Shown one piece after another: positions 1 to 8,450 of a DNA stretch of 46,083 nt (position 1 is the first letter of the stretch; every line of letters begins with the position of its first letter). Made by a program: the position numbers and the translations under genes. Where the stretch lies: NCBI GenBank assembly GCA_009937505.1, contig JAACFJ010000013.1:1-46083 (forward strand), in the 5' to 3' direction. The notes under the pieces were generated by a model. It saw nothing but the letters and a program-made list of their open reading frames with translations. It made no database searches and was not told the DNA's origin. This stretch comes from Gammaproteobacteria bacterium (GTDB lineage Bacteria; Pseudomonadota; Gammaproteobacteria; Steroidobacterales; Woeseiaceae).

Positions 1-1724
1 TTTCTCACCGCCGCGAACTCGACGCGATCCAGCGCGAGCTCAGGGACATCCCCGGCGTGACGGTGCTTATCTATGCGCAGACCTGCGCCACGGAGAAGCG
101 CCGGCGCCGCAAACGCGGCCAGATGGAGGACCCGGACAAGTTTGTCGTGATCAACGATCTGGTCTGCGAAGGCTGTGGCGACTGTTCCGTCGAATCAAAC
201 TGCCTGTCGGTCGTGCCGAAAGAGACGCCGTTCGGGCGCAAGCGGGAGATCGACCAGAACAGCTGCAACAAGGATTATTCCTGCGTCAACGGGTTCTGTC
301 CGAGTTTCGTCACGGTCGAGGGTGGCAAACGGCAGCCACCGGCGGCGCTGTCAGGCACCGCGCGCCTGGAAACGGCAGCCGCGGACCTGCCCGATCCCGC
401 TATCGCGGACATCAACCACTGTTACGATGTGCTGGTCACGGGCGTGGGCGGCACGGGCGTAGTAACCGTGGGGCAGTTGATCACGATGGCCGCTCATCTC
501 GAGGGCAAGGGTGCAAGCGTGCTCGATTTCATGGGCTTCTCGCAGAAGTTCGGACCGGTTCTCAGCTATATACGTATCGCCGGGCAGCCGTCCGACATCA
601 ACCAGGTGCGCATCGAGCAGGCGCGCGCCGACGCGCTGATCGGCTGCGACCTGGTCGTCAGTTCGTCACCCAAAGCCTCGAAGACATACCGGCCCGGCCA
701 TACCCGGGCGGTCGTGAATTCGGCGGAGATGTCGACGGGCGATTTCGTCCGGCATCGCGACGCGAGCCTTCGCGCGCGCGACCGGGTTGCCGCAATTAGC
801 GATGTCGTCGGCGACTCGAACCTGACCCTGCTGGACGCGAACAAGATGGCGCGTCGCCTGATGGGCGACACGATCTACGCCAACGTGCTGCTGCTGGGCT
901 CGGCGTGGCAGCAGGGTCTCGTGCCCGTGTCGCACGCGGCAATCATGCGAGCGATAGAACTGAACGGCGTCGAGATCGAGAAGAACAAGCAGGCGTTCAC
1001 GTGGGGCCGTGTCGCCGCGGATCATCCGGAGCACGTCGAGGATCTCGCGGTGACGCAGAAATTGCGGGTTCCCGAGACGCTCGACCAGATCGTCGAACGA
1101 CGTGCCGCCTTCCTCGTGGATTACCAGGACGAAGAATTATCCCGTCGCTACACGGCACTGGTCGACAAGGTGCGGGACGCCGAAAGCGAGATCGGCGGCG
1201 ACGACCGGTTCGCCAGAGCCGTCGCCAGAAGCTATTTCAAGCTCCTCAGCTACAAGGACGAGTACGAAGTTGCGCGGCTGCACACGCAGACCGGCTTCCT
1301 GGAGTCGGTGAAACGCGACTTCGGCGACAAGGCGAAAGTGCGCTTTCACCTCGCCCCGCCGATCCTGAACTCGAAGACCGATGCGCGCGGCCGGCCGCGG
1401 AAGAAGGAATTCGGCGCCTGGATGATCCCGGTGTTCCGGCTGCTTGCCTCCCTGCGCGGACTGCGCGGCTCCCGCTTCGATCCCTTCGGTATGACCACCG
1501 AACGCCGTATGGAGCGCGCCCTGATCCTCGAATTCGAAAACCGGGTCGAACAACTCCTGGGTGCCGTCGACGCGTCCAACGTGGATCTCGCGACCGAGAT
1601 CGTGAGTCTGTACATGGACATCCGCGGCTACGGGCCTGTCAAGGAACAGGCAGTCGAGGATGTCCGCACGCGCGTCGCCAACAAGATCAACACGCTCGCC
1701 ACCATGGACCAGCGGGCGGCGTGA
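1..1724 (+). CDS. Indolepyruvate:ferredoxin oxidoreductase, fused form, C-terminal part (5' end outside window)
   Basis: The reading frame is already open at base 3, so this is the last 573 residues of a longer protein; fused members of this family run to about 1150 residues. The enzyme oxidatively decarboxylates indolepyruvate or other aryl/branched 2-oxoacids to acyl-CoA and passes electrons to ferredoxin. Visible parts are the end of the thiamine-diphosphate half (ELRDIPGVTVLIY, then a basic KRRRRKRG stretch), a cysteine-rich iron-sulphur segment at about nt 165-300 (CEGCGDC followed by four more Cys), and a gamma-type Rossmann domain starting DVLVTGVGGTGVVTVGQ near nt 426. A long C-terminal domain typical of the fused proteobacterial form follows. 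Its TGA overlaps the GTG of the next gene, so the two are probably co-transcribed. Family assignment is strong; the exact oxoacid preference is inferred. Confidence 0.9.
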   Translation, partial: SHRRELDAIQRELRDIPGVTVLIYAQTCATEKRRRRKRGQMEDPDKFVVINDLVCEGCGDCSVESNCLSVVPKETPFGRKREIDQNSCNKDYSCVNGFCPSFVTVEGGKRQPPAALSGTARLETAAADLPDPAIADINHCYDVLVTGVGGTGVVTVGQLITMAAHLEGKGASVLDFMGFSQKFGPVLSYIRIAGQPSDINQVRIEQARADALIGCDLVVSSSPKASKTYRPGHTRAVVNSAEMSTGDFVRHRDASLRARDRVAAISDVVGDSNLTLLDANKMARRLMGDTIYANVLLLGSAWQQGLVPVSHAAIMRAIELNGVEIEKNKQAFTWGRVAADHPEHVEDLAVTQKLRVPETLDQIVERRAAFLVDYQDEELSRRYTALVDKVRDAESEIGGDDRFARAVARSYFKLLSYKDEYEVARLHTQTGFLESVKRDFGDKAKVRFHLAPPILNSKTDARGRPRKKEFGAWMIPVFRLLASLRGLRGSRFDPFGMTTERRMERALILEFENRVEQLLGAVDASNVDLATEIVSLYMDIRGYGPVKEQAVEDVRTRVANKINTLATMDQRAA

Positions 1725-2704
1725 AGCCGCAGTACGCATTCGATTCGAAGCCGGAGACGGGAACCACGATGCCCGTTGCGGACGGCATTCACTGGCTGCG
1801 CATGCCGCTACCCTTCGATCTGGACCATATCAACCTGTGGCTGCTCGAGGACGGCGGCGGCTGGGCCATCGTCGACACGGGAATTTGCACCAGCACGAGC
1901 AAGGATATCTGGCGCAAGACCTTTTCGAACACGATGGCGGGCCGGCCGGTTACGCACGTTATCGCGACGCACCTGCATCCCGATCACCTTGGCTGTGCCG
2001 GATGGCTGACTCGCCATTTCGATGTCGACCTGTGGATGACCCGCGAGGAATACATGCTGGGCCGCCTGCTGCTTGCCGACACCGGCAAACCGGCACCCGA
2101 GGAAGCCATCCGCTTCTACGCGGCCGCCGGCTTCTCCGAGGAAAACCTGCAGGAGTATCGCGACCGTTCCTACCTGCGAATTCACGAGAACGACCGCCTC
2201 TCGCTCGGCGAGCTTTCCTGGCGGGCGCTCATCGGACGGGGGCACTCCCCCGCGCATGCCTGCCTGTATTGCGAAGAACAGAACCTGCTGATCTCGGGCG
2301 ACCAGGTGTTGCCCACTATCTCGGCCAACGTCAGCGTCTGGCCCACCGAGCCCGCGGCCAACCCGCTGAAGCACTGGCTGGAGTCGCTCGCTGCGCTGCG
2401 TCAGCAGATTCCGGAAGACGTGCTCGTATTGCCGGCCCACGGCAAACCGTTCCGCGGCGCGCACGATCGTATCGACGCCCTCATCGCCGAGCACGTGCAG
2501 CGGCTCGAAAGCCTGCACGAGTACCTGGGCAAGCCTTGCCGCGCTATCGACACCTTCGAAATCCTCTACAGGCGCCGGGTGCCCGGCACCCACCGGATGA
2601 TGGCAACCGGCGAGGCAATCGCGCACCTGAACTACCTGGTAGCAGCCGGCGACGCCGTCGCGCAGGATGACGCCGACGGCGTCATCTGGTTCGCGAGGAG
2701 CTGA
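1721..2704 (+). CDS. Metallo-beta-lactamase-fold hydrolase
   Basis: The product is 327 residues. It has the zinc-binding HLHPDH motif near nt 1970-1990, followed by later MBL elements (GRGHSPAH, LLISGDQVLP and LPAHGKPF) in the expected order, so the dinuclear metal site looks intact. I place the start at GTG 1721, in a GTGA overlap with the preceding stop. The residues it adds (KPQYAFDSKPETG and so on) resemble the usual N-terminal extension before the WLRMPLPF segment. ATG 1769, which has a GGAG 12 bp upstream, is an alternative. Proteins of this type are often simply called MBL-fold hydrolases, and the substrate is unknown. A thioester or lactone substrate linked to the upstream acyl-CoA-forming enzyme is possible but only inferred from translational coupling. 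Confidence 0.85.
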   Translation: MKPQYAFDSKPETGTTMPVADGIHWLRMPLPFDLDHINLWLLEDGGGWAIVDTGICTSTSKDIWRKTFSNTMAGRPVTHVIATHLHPDHLGCAGWLTRHFDVDLWMTREEYMLGRLLLADTGKPAPEEAIRFYAAAGFSEENLQEYRDRSYLRIHENDRLSLGELSWRALIGRGHSPAHACLYCEEQNLLISGDQVLPTISANVSVWPTEPAANPLKHWLESLAALRQQIPEDVLVLPAHGKPFRGAHDRIDALIAEHVQRLESLHEYLGKPCRAIDTFEILYRRRVPGTHRMMATGEAIAHLNYLVAAGDAVAQDDADGVIWFARS

Positions 2705-2715
2705 CGCGCGGGAAT

Positions 2716-3543
2716 TCAGACGTGCTGCATGAGCACGGGCAGTTTCGTTTCGTGAATCAGAAACTCCGTCGTTCCGCCCAGCACCTTTTCATACCAGCGT
2801 TGCCGGCTGTACGCCCCTGAAACTATCAGGTCGGCGTTCGCCTCCTGGCAGGCCTCCATGAGTTCGGTTTCGACGTGACGGCCACGCGTCCTGACGCGCT
2901 TCGCTTTCACGCCCCAGTGTTTGAGGTAGGCGACGAGCTGCGCCGCTTTCGGTCCGGGCCGGTCTTCCGGTCCACACGTCACAATGGTGACCTCGTCGGC
3001 AAGCTGCAGCAGCGGAATGGAGGCAGTCACGGTCCGCGTAACGCCGGCCCCCTGGTCCCAGGCGATGCAGACGCGATGACCGATCCTGATGCGGCCGGCT
3101 TGCGGCAGCAACAGCACCGGTGTGGTGCAATGCATGAGCGCGGCATGGAGGAACATGCCGGCCACGCCATTCTTGCGCCTGGGCCGCGAAATCACGATCA
3201 GGTCGGAAAGCGGCCCGACGATACTCATGAGCTTGTGTGGAGATCCCACGCGTTCCGCCCACAATGCACCGGGCGTGGTGCGTGGACGATGTATCAATTC
3301 ATAGCCGTGCTTTTCGGCCATGCGCCTGTACAGCGTCTCTGCGGCCGCGCGGGATTGGCTCGTGCTCTTTTTGTGCCAGGCCGCCGCCACAAATTCGGAC
3401 GACAAGGTCAGGTCGGAACCCTTGTGCAACCGGAAGTGACAACCGCTTACGCTGGCGCGGAGCTTCTTACCGAGTGCGAACGCCGTATCCAGCGCCCTGG
3501 CGCATTCAGGCCGGTCGGCAACCGGCACGAGGATTACTCGCAT
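2716..3543 (-). CDS. UspA-type universal stress protein, tandem domains
   Basis: The product is 275 residues, about twice the length of a single UspA domain. The first half starts MRVILVPVADRPECARALDTA. The second half begins near residue 150 (RIGHRVCIAWDQG) and ends with SGAYSRQRWYEKVLGGTTEFL, which fits the nucleotide-binding G-x2-G-x9-G region in degenerate form. Such proteins are cytosolic and linked to stress survival; no specific partner is visible. The ATG at 3543 is preceded by a strong AAGGAGG seven bases upstream, which fixes the start. It is convergent with the MBL gene, with an 11 bp gap, and no strong promoter could be assigned in the 160 bp upstream. Confidence 0.88.
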   Translation of the reverse strand: MRVILVPVADRPECARALDTAFALGKKLRASVSGCHFRLHKGSDLTLSSEFVAAAWHKKSTSQSRAAAETLYRRMAEKHGYELIHRPRTTPGALWAERVGSPHKLMSIVGPLSDLIVISRPRRKNGVAGMFLHAALMHCTTPVLLLPQAGRIRIGHRVCIAWDQGAGVTRTVTASIPLLQLADEVTIVTCGPEDRPGPKAAQLVAYLKHWGVKAKRVRTRGRHVETELMEACQEANADLIVSGAYSRQRWYEKVLGGTTEFLIHETKLPVLMQHV

Positions 3544-3622
3544 GGCTCGCCTCCTTGTTTATACAAATCAGGATGGCACCGACTTATTCAATGAACAAGC
3601 AGGTTTTATACGTAGGCGCGGT

Positions 3623-3708
3623 CGCGTTTCGAGAACCGCTCCGACGGTATTCGGGCAACCTGCAGGAGCGCGCCTGGGCTCGCGACTGCGGTTCGACAAC
3701 CGCTCCTA
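3623..3708. repeat. Two REP-like hairpin elements after the PLP-enzyme gene
   Basis: Two related GC-rich units share the core TTCGAnAACCGCTCC. The copy at 3688-3708 forms a perfect 6-bp stem (GCGGTT/AACCGC, loop CGAC) and runs into the TAG stop of the PLP-enzyme gene. The second copy, at 3623-3642, has one changed stem base. Similar units occur at 16838-16856, 30153-30172 and, more weakly, 45549-45585, each beside a stop codon. The pattern matches extragenic palindromic (REP) sequences of gammaproteobacteria. A role in transcription termination or mRNA 3'-end stability is inferred. Confidence 0.6.
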
Positions 3709-4911
3709 GGACAGGACCCGGTCGAGGTCCCCGCAAAGGTCTGCGGCATCTTCGAGGCCGACCGACAGCCGCATCACGCCGTCGCCCGCGTATTCCCGGA
3801 AGCCCGCGAGCTGCTCCCCTTCGAGCCGGTAACTCGACTCCATGATCTGGTCGGTGCCGATCCAGTAGATGAGGCTGCGATGGTGGCCGAGACTCACCGC
3901 GTAGTGGATGATGCGCAAGCCGTCGATCATCCTCGCTGCTATCGCCGGGCCGTCTTCTACCTGGAACGACAGCATCCCGGAGAAGCCCGACATTTGCCTG
4001 AGCGCGATATCGTGCTGGGGATGGGATTGCAGCCCGGGGTAATTGACGCGCTTTACGGCGGGATGGCTTTCCAGAAATTCGGCCACCTGCATCGCGCTCG
4101 CGGAATGCGCCTGCATGCGGAGGGGCAACGTCGCAATGCCGCGCATGATCAGCCACGCATTGAACGGACTGATCACGCCGCCGTAATGTATGAGCGCTTC
4201 CTCGTTCAGCTGCATGAGCACATCGCCCGGACCCAACAGGGCTCCTCCGAGCGCATCACCGTGACCGCCGATGTATTTGGTCAGCGAATGAATAACGAAA
4301 TCCGCACCCAGCTCAATTGGGCGGGACACGACGGGGGATGCGAATGTCGAATCCACTGCCAGGCGGACGTCATGTGCCTTGCAGATTTCCGCTATCGCTT
4401 CGACATCCGCGAGCCTGATGATCGGGTTGATCGGCGACTCGATGAATATGAGCCGTGTGTTGTCCCGGATCGCCGTTTCCACGTGCTTCACGTCGCTGGT
4501 ATCGACCGGCGTCACCTCGATACCGAAGCGCGGCAGGGTATGTCGCACGAGTTCCGCGCTGCCCGCGTACTGCACGTCGCTCACGATCAGGTGATCGCCC
4601 GGTGACAGATAGCCGAGGAGCAATGCGGACGTAGCTGCCATGCCCGAGGCGAACGCAAGGCATGACTCCGCCCCCTCCAGCACGCGCAGCTTGTCCTGCA
4701 GTTGATTGACTGTCGGATTGCCCCAGCGCGTGTAGATGTAGGGCATGTCGCTCTCGTCGAAATCCTTGATCGAGAATGCTTCGGCATCCTTTGTCGTAAA
4801 GGTCGTCGACATGACGATGCTCGGTGACGAAGCGCCCGTAATCTCGTCCGGTGCCTCCCCGGCGTGCACGGCCAGCGTCTGTGGTCCGGCGTCTTTCGGC
4901 AATTTGCTCAC
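3706..4911 (-). CDS. Cys/Met metabolism PLP-dependent enzyme (cystathionine gamma-synthase / beta-lyase / methionine gamma-lyase family)
   Basis: The product is 401 residues from GTG 4911, which has AGGGGA seven bases upstream; an in-frame start further upstream adds an arginine-rich stretch that looks untranslated. Family landmarks are YTRWGNPT at 60-67 (phosphate-binding Tyr/Arg), the SGMAA loop near 89-93, AVDSTFASP with Asp187 contacting the PLP pyridine, and SLTKYIGGHGD with the Schiff-base lysine at 212. The family covers transsulfuration enzymes and methionine gamma-lyase. Which reaction is catalysed cannot be settled from the sequence, and no other methionine gene is adjacent. A REP-like hairpin abuts the TAG stop codon. 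Confidence 0.88.
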   Translation of the reverse strand: MSKLPKDAGPQTLAVHAGEAPDEITGASSPSIVMSTTFTTKDAEAFSIKDFDESDMPYIYTRWGNPTVNQLQDKLRVLEGAESCLAFASGMAATSALLLGYLSPGDHLIVSDVQYAGSAELVRHTLPRFGIEVTPVDTSDVKHVETAIRDNTRLIFIESPINPIIRLADVEAIAEICKAHDVRLAVDSTFASPVVSRPIELGADFVIHSLTKYIGGHGDALGGALLGPGDVLMQLNEEALIHYGGVISPFNAWLIMRGIATLPLRMQAHSASAMQVAEFLESHPAVKRVNYPGLQSHPQHDIALRQMSGFSGMLSFQVEDGPAIAARMIDGLRIIHYAVSLGHHRSLIYWIGTDQIMESSYRLEGEQLAGFREYAGDGVMRLSVGLEDAADLCGDLDRVLS

Positions 4912-4969
4912 GATAGTTCCCCTGCTGCGTGAGCGCCCGATTCTACGCCAGCGCATGTAGAATCGTCAC

Positions 4970-5166
4970 ATGGTTACGGCTCTGTATACAGCGCGGCTCG
5001 TGCTGCGTGCATCCAGCCAGCAGGATTTCGACGACTTCGTGGCGGAAATGGCTTGATCCGCGTTCTCGAAAAACCGGGCTTTCAACTTGAAGGGCAGAGA
5101 GAAGCCTACGGCAGTAACCAGATGTACCTGTATAGCTTGCACGCGACCGATGCGGAGGCGCACTGA
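4970..5166 (+). pseudogene. Collapsed GNAT acetyltransferase remnant (RimJ/RimL type)
   Basis: The ATG at 4970 opens a short reading frame with a typical GNAT N-terminus (TARLVLRASSQQDFDDF) that ends at TGA 5054. From about 5051 a different frame reads LIRVLEKPGFQLEGQREAYG and ends at TGA 5164. This closely resembles the C-terminal GNAT motif in which an asparagine- or isoleucine-rich helix leads to LEKLGF-x-LEG. About 100 central residues, including the acetyl-CoA-binding motif, are missing and the two ends are out of frame, so the gene appears to be an internal-deletion remnant. It lies immediately upstream of the glycosyltransferase gene, with two bases between its stop and the next ATG. 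The two ends are recognisable by eye; the ancestral substrate is unknown. Confidence 0.7.
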
Positions 5167-5168
5167 CG

Positions 5169-6263
5169 ATGGCGATTCGTTCACTTTGTGTTACCGAGGG
5201 AGGTGACCGTCCGACCATAGAGACGTTTGTCGGCATGCATCGCGCCGGCATAGAAATAACGGTGACCTGCCCGCCCGATCATCCCAATCGCCAGCCGCTC
5301 GTCGATGCGGGCGTGCCGACGCTACCGCTACAGCTCAAACACAATTTCAACAAGGACGATATTGCGACGCTGCGCCGGGAACTCGTTCGCGGCGACTATC
5401 ACATCCTGCACACCTTCAACAGCAAGGCCGTCACCAACGGTTTGCGCGCCTGCAAGGGCCTGCCTGTCAAAGTCGTTTGTTATCGCGGCATCGTCGGCAA
5501 CCTGAGTTTTCTCGACCCGATGTCCTGGATGCGTTACCTCAACCCGCGCATCGATCGCATCATCTGCGTCTGCGAGGCAATACGGCAGTGGTTCCTGCAC
5601 ATGCAGCCGGCGTTCCTGCGCATGCCGGCGGAGCGGCCGGTTACGATCCACAAGGGCCACAAACTCGAGTGGTACACGGATGCGCCCGTCGACCTCGGGC
5701 AGTTCGGCATTCCCGACGATGCTTTCGTCATCGGCTGCACGGCGGCCTACCGGCCCCGCAAGGGCATCGAGTACCTGATCGATGCAGTAGCCATGCTGCC
5801 GTCCGATATCCCGGTGCACCTCTTGCTTATCGGGCGCATGGACTCGGACAAGCTCACGAAGAAGATACATGCGAGTCCCGCCGCCGAGCGCATACATCGC
5901 ATCGGCCATCGCACCGACGCGCCTGCCGTGACGGCGGCCTGCGACGTATTCTCCCTGCCCTCGACCAAACGCGAGGGTCTTGCCCGGGCCATTATCGAGG
6001 CCATGGCCTACCGTGTGCCATCGGTCGTCACTGACTGTGGCGGCAGTCCCGAACTGGTCGTCGACGGCGATTGCGGATACGTGGTGCCGATCAGGGATGC
6101 GCGAGCACTCGCCGACGCGTTCGAGAAACTCTACCGCGACCCGGAGCTGCGGCAACGCATGGGCGAAGCAGCGCGCAAGCGCATCGGCACACATTTCCGC
6201 AACGAAGATACGGTCAAAAAGACGATCGCCCTTTACGAAGAACTGGTCCCGAATCCTGATTGA
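5169..6263 (+). CDS. GT4-family glycosyltransferase
   Basis: The product is 364 residues with a GT-B architecture. The N-terminal domain includes HILHTFNSKAVTNGLRA and VVCYRGIVGN. The C-terminal nucleotide-sugar domain starts near residue 188 (AFVIGCTAAYRPRKGIEYLIDA) and carries the EGLARAIIE (E-x7-E) motif and CGGSPELV. Such enzymes transfer a sugar from an NDP-sugar or similar donor during lipopolysaccharide, exopolysaccharide or glycolipid synthesis in the cytoplasm; donor and acceptor are not known here. The gene starts two bases after the GNAT remnant. Its coding sequence is partly duplicated as a decayed copy at 13886-14084, and it contains two ACGGCGGCCT 10-mers (5739-5748 and 5931-5940) that coincide with the deletion junction of that copy. 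Confidence 0.9.
   Translation: MAIRSLCVTEGGDRPTIETFVGMHRAGIEITVTCPPDHPNRQPLVDAGVPTLPLQLKHNFNKDDIATLRRELVRGDYHILHTFNSKAVTNGLRACKGLPVKVVCYRGIVGNLSFLDPMSWMRYLNPRIDRIICVCEAIRQWFLHMQPAFLRMPAERPVTIHKGHKLEWYTDAPVDLGQFGIPDDAFVIGCTAAYRPRKGIEYLIDAVAMLPSDIPVHLLLIGRMDSDKLTKKIHASPAAERIHRIGHRTDAPAVTAACDVFSLPSTKREGLARAIIEAMAYRVPSVVTDCGGSPELVVDGDCGYVVPIRDARALADAFEKLYRDPELRQRMGEAARKRIGTHFRNEDTVKKTIALYEELVPNPD
6113..6263 (+). repeat. Long direct repeat, copy 1 (3' end of GT4 gene)
   Basis: These 151 bases match 13934-14084 in the same orientation and at equal length, with about 15 mismatches counted by eye (about 90% identity), up to and including the TGA stop. Homology does not obviously continue beyond the stop. 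The two copies bracket a 7.6 kb block of sulfotransferase, methyltransferase, CPBP protease and regulator genes. Confidence 0.85.
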
Positions 6264-6371
6264 CCCGGTCGCGTTCTCGGCAGGCAGTGGCCGTTTTCCG
6301 TGTGCCGCGCCTCAACCGGACGATAGAGTTTCCTGTCCTTCATACCCGGCGATTCGATGCTGAGGGTCGGC

Positions 6372-8315
6372 CTAGCCTCCGGCGCCAAGTAACGACACCA
6401 GCGGCGCCAGCTGCTTTTCATAGTGCCGCCAGCGCTGCACGGAGCGGTCGTAGATCGGCTCGCGAACCTGCATGCTGCTTGCGGTTCGAACCGCACGCCG
6501 ATTCCTGTGAAAATCCAGGCAGGCCGGATCCCAGTCGAGGCCCAGATGGTCGATGAGCTCTCGGCTCGTCGATTCCTGGTCGTCGACCAGGTCTTCGTAG
6601 CGGATCTCGAGCATATCGGCGGCGAAGGCATCGCGCCAGTGCGCCATCAATCTCAGGTAGTCCCTGTAATAACGGCCAAGCTCTTCGAGATCGTAGGAAT
6701 ATTCGTTGCCCGCGACAAAATAATTGAAGTACATGGACACGCAGGTGTCGAGTGCATTGCGACGGCAATGGACGATTTTCGCGTTCGGGAACAGTAGCCG
6801 GATCAGTCCGATTCTCAAGAAATTGCTCGGTGCCTTGTCGGTGATACGCGTCGCCGCGTCAGAATGCGTGCGCAGGGCCTCGAGGTAACGTCGCGACGCA
6901 TCCGCCGCCACGATACGGCCGCCCTGTCGCAGGGAATCCGGGTAATCGGGGATCGCCTGCTCGAAGCTGGCCATCTGCGGCAATTCCCCCGCGCCGTGCA
7001 CCCGCGGATGACTGGCGACGATCTGCTCGATCAGGGTCGTGCCAGACCGGGGCATACCCACGATGAACACCGGCAACTCCGAGTTCGAACCCCACTCGCG
7101 CACCTGGTCGCGCAGCCCCTGGGAGTAGGCCTTGATCAGTCGGTCGATGTACCTGGCATGGCGGTCAGCATCGTAGTCGAGGGAGGTACGCCGGATCCGG
7201 TTCGCGGCGGCGTAGTGGGCAAACGCCGTATCGTACTGCGCCCGCTTGTCGCAGATTCTCGCCAGCGCATAGTGAAAGTGCATGCGCTCCGCATCCCTTG
7301 TTTCAGGCCGCCCGATCTGCTGCTCGATCACGGTCGCAAGTTCCGTGTCAGGGTGCAGGTTGGCAAGGTGCCGGTATGCCTCGGCGAACGTCGGCCGGAT
7401 CGCGATCGCCCTCCGGTACTGCTCGGCCGCTTCGTCGCGTTGGCCGAGCTGGAATAGCATATTGCCGAGGTTGTTTCTAGCATCGGCAAAGTCAGGGTCG
7501 ATGGCGATCGCCCGCTCGTAGCTGTCCACGGCGTCCTGCGGACAGCCGGTCTCGTCGTAAAGCAGACCGAGATTATTGAGTGCCATCGCGAAAACCGGCT
7601 TCAGCTCCAGCGCCTTTTTGTAGTGGTCGACGGCTTCGCCATAGCGGCCGAGGTCCTTGAGCGCGGTACCGAGATTGTTGTGCGCTTCGGCAAAACCCGG
7701 GTCTGCAGCGATGGCACGCTGGTAGTGGCTTATCGCGTCCTGCGGACGGCCGAGATCCCTGAGGGCATTGCCGGCATTGCTGGAGGCTTCAGCGTACCCC
7801 GGCGCGATCGACACGGCGCGCTGGAAATGTTCCAGGGCCTCTTCGGGTCGGCCGAGGGACTTCAGGACCAGCCCCAGATTGTTGTGTGACATAGCAAAAT
7901 CCGGGCTGATCGTAATCGCGCGCCGGTATTCGGCGGCCGCATCGTCGAGCCGGCCCAGTGTCATGTAGACGTTGCCGAGATTGTTGTGTGCGCCGGCAAA
8001 CTGCGGCTCTATCTCGATAGCGCGGTGGTAATGCCCGATGGCTTCGTCGTATTGCCCGAGCGCACCACAGGCGTCACCGCACATATTGTGCGCGTCGGCG
8101 TAATCGGGACTGATCGCAATGGTTCGCTCGAATTGCTCGCGGGCGGCCTCGGGTTGCCCGGTCTGCAACGCCACAACGCCGAGCAGGTACAGGGCGTTCG
8201 GATTATCCGGCTGTTCGCCAAGGACCGACCGGTAGATCGCTTCGGCTTGGCGCAGACGGCCTGATTGATGATGCGCTACGGCTGTCTGCAGCAAATGCGA
8301 GACACTCGAGGACAT
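6372..8315 (-). CDS. TPR-repeat sulfotransferase (copy A)
   Basis: The product is 647 residues. Residues 1 to about 330 are a run of about nine 34-residue tetratricopeptide repeats with the usual A-x-x-NLG and P-x-[FY]A spacing. A PAPS-dependent sulfotransferase domain follows. It has the 5'-phosphosulfate loop FIVGMPRSGTTLIEQI (near 420), a HCRRNALDTCVSMYF motif for the 3'-phosphate, and a C-terminal RTASSMQVREPIYDRS block. The start at ATG 8315 is chosen because MSSSVSHLLQTAV aligns with the start of copy B (MSSSSSQLIQTGL). An in-frame GTG upstream would add 26 unlike residues. The domain pair suggests sulfation of a protein or cell-surface glycan, with the TPR binding the acceptor; the acceptor is unknown. 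It is arranged in tandem with copy B, 135 bp apart. Confidence 0.88.
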   Translation of the reverse strand: MSSSVSHLLQTAVAHHQSGRLRQAEAIYRSVLGEQPDNPNALYLLGVVALQTGQPEAAREQFERTIAISPDYADAHNMCGDACGALGQYDEAIGHYHRAIEIEPQFAGAHNNLGNVYMTLGRLDDAAAEYRRAITISPDFAMSHNNLGLVLKSLGRPEEALEHFQRAVSIAPGYAEASSNAGNALRDLGRPQDAISHYQRAIAADPGFAEAHNNLGTALKDLGRYGEAVDHYKKALELKPVFAMALNNLGLLYDETGCPQDAVDSYERAIAIDPDFADARNNLGNMLFQLGQRDEAAEQYRRAIAIRPTFAEAYRHLANLHPDTELATVIEQQIGRPETRDAERMHFHYALARICDKRAQYDTAFAHYAAANRIRRTSLDYDADRHARYIDRLIKAYSQGLRDQVREWGSNSELPVFIVGMPRSGTTLIEQIVASHPRVHGAGELPQMASFEQAIPDYPDSLRQGGRIVAADASRRYLEALRTHSDAATRITDKAPSNFLRIGLIRLLFPNAKIVHCRRNALDTCVSMYFNYFVAGNEYSYDLEELGRYYRDYLRLMAHWRDAFAADMLEIRYEDLVDDQESTSRELIDHLGLDWDPACLDFHRNRRAVRTASSMQVREPIYDRSVQRWRHYEKQLAPLVSLLGAGG

Positions 8316-8450
8316 GCGATTCTCGGGATCGAAGTCGGGACTTCCCGGCATTGTACCTGTTTCCGCCATTGCGGACGCTGGGTGCCGGATCACACTCGGT
8401 GTACTGCCCTATCGACGATCCCGGCAATTGGATCAGTTCATTAAACCCGG

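Noticed and set aside
905-1720. Long plus-strand frame upstream of the MBL gene, apparently extending it to 599 residues
   Set aside because: It overlaps the strongly supported oxidoreductase in another frame and reads as arginine-rich low-quality protein; the real start is at 1721.
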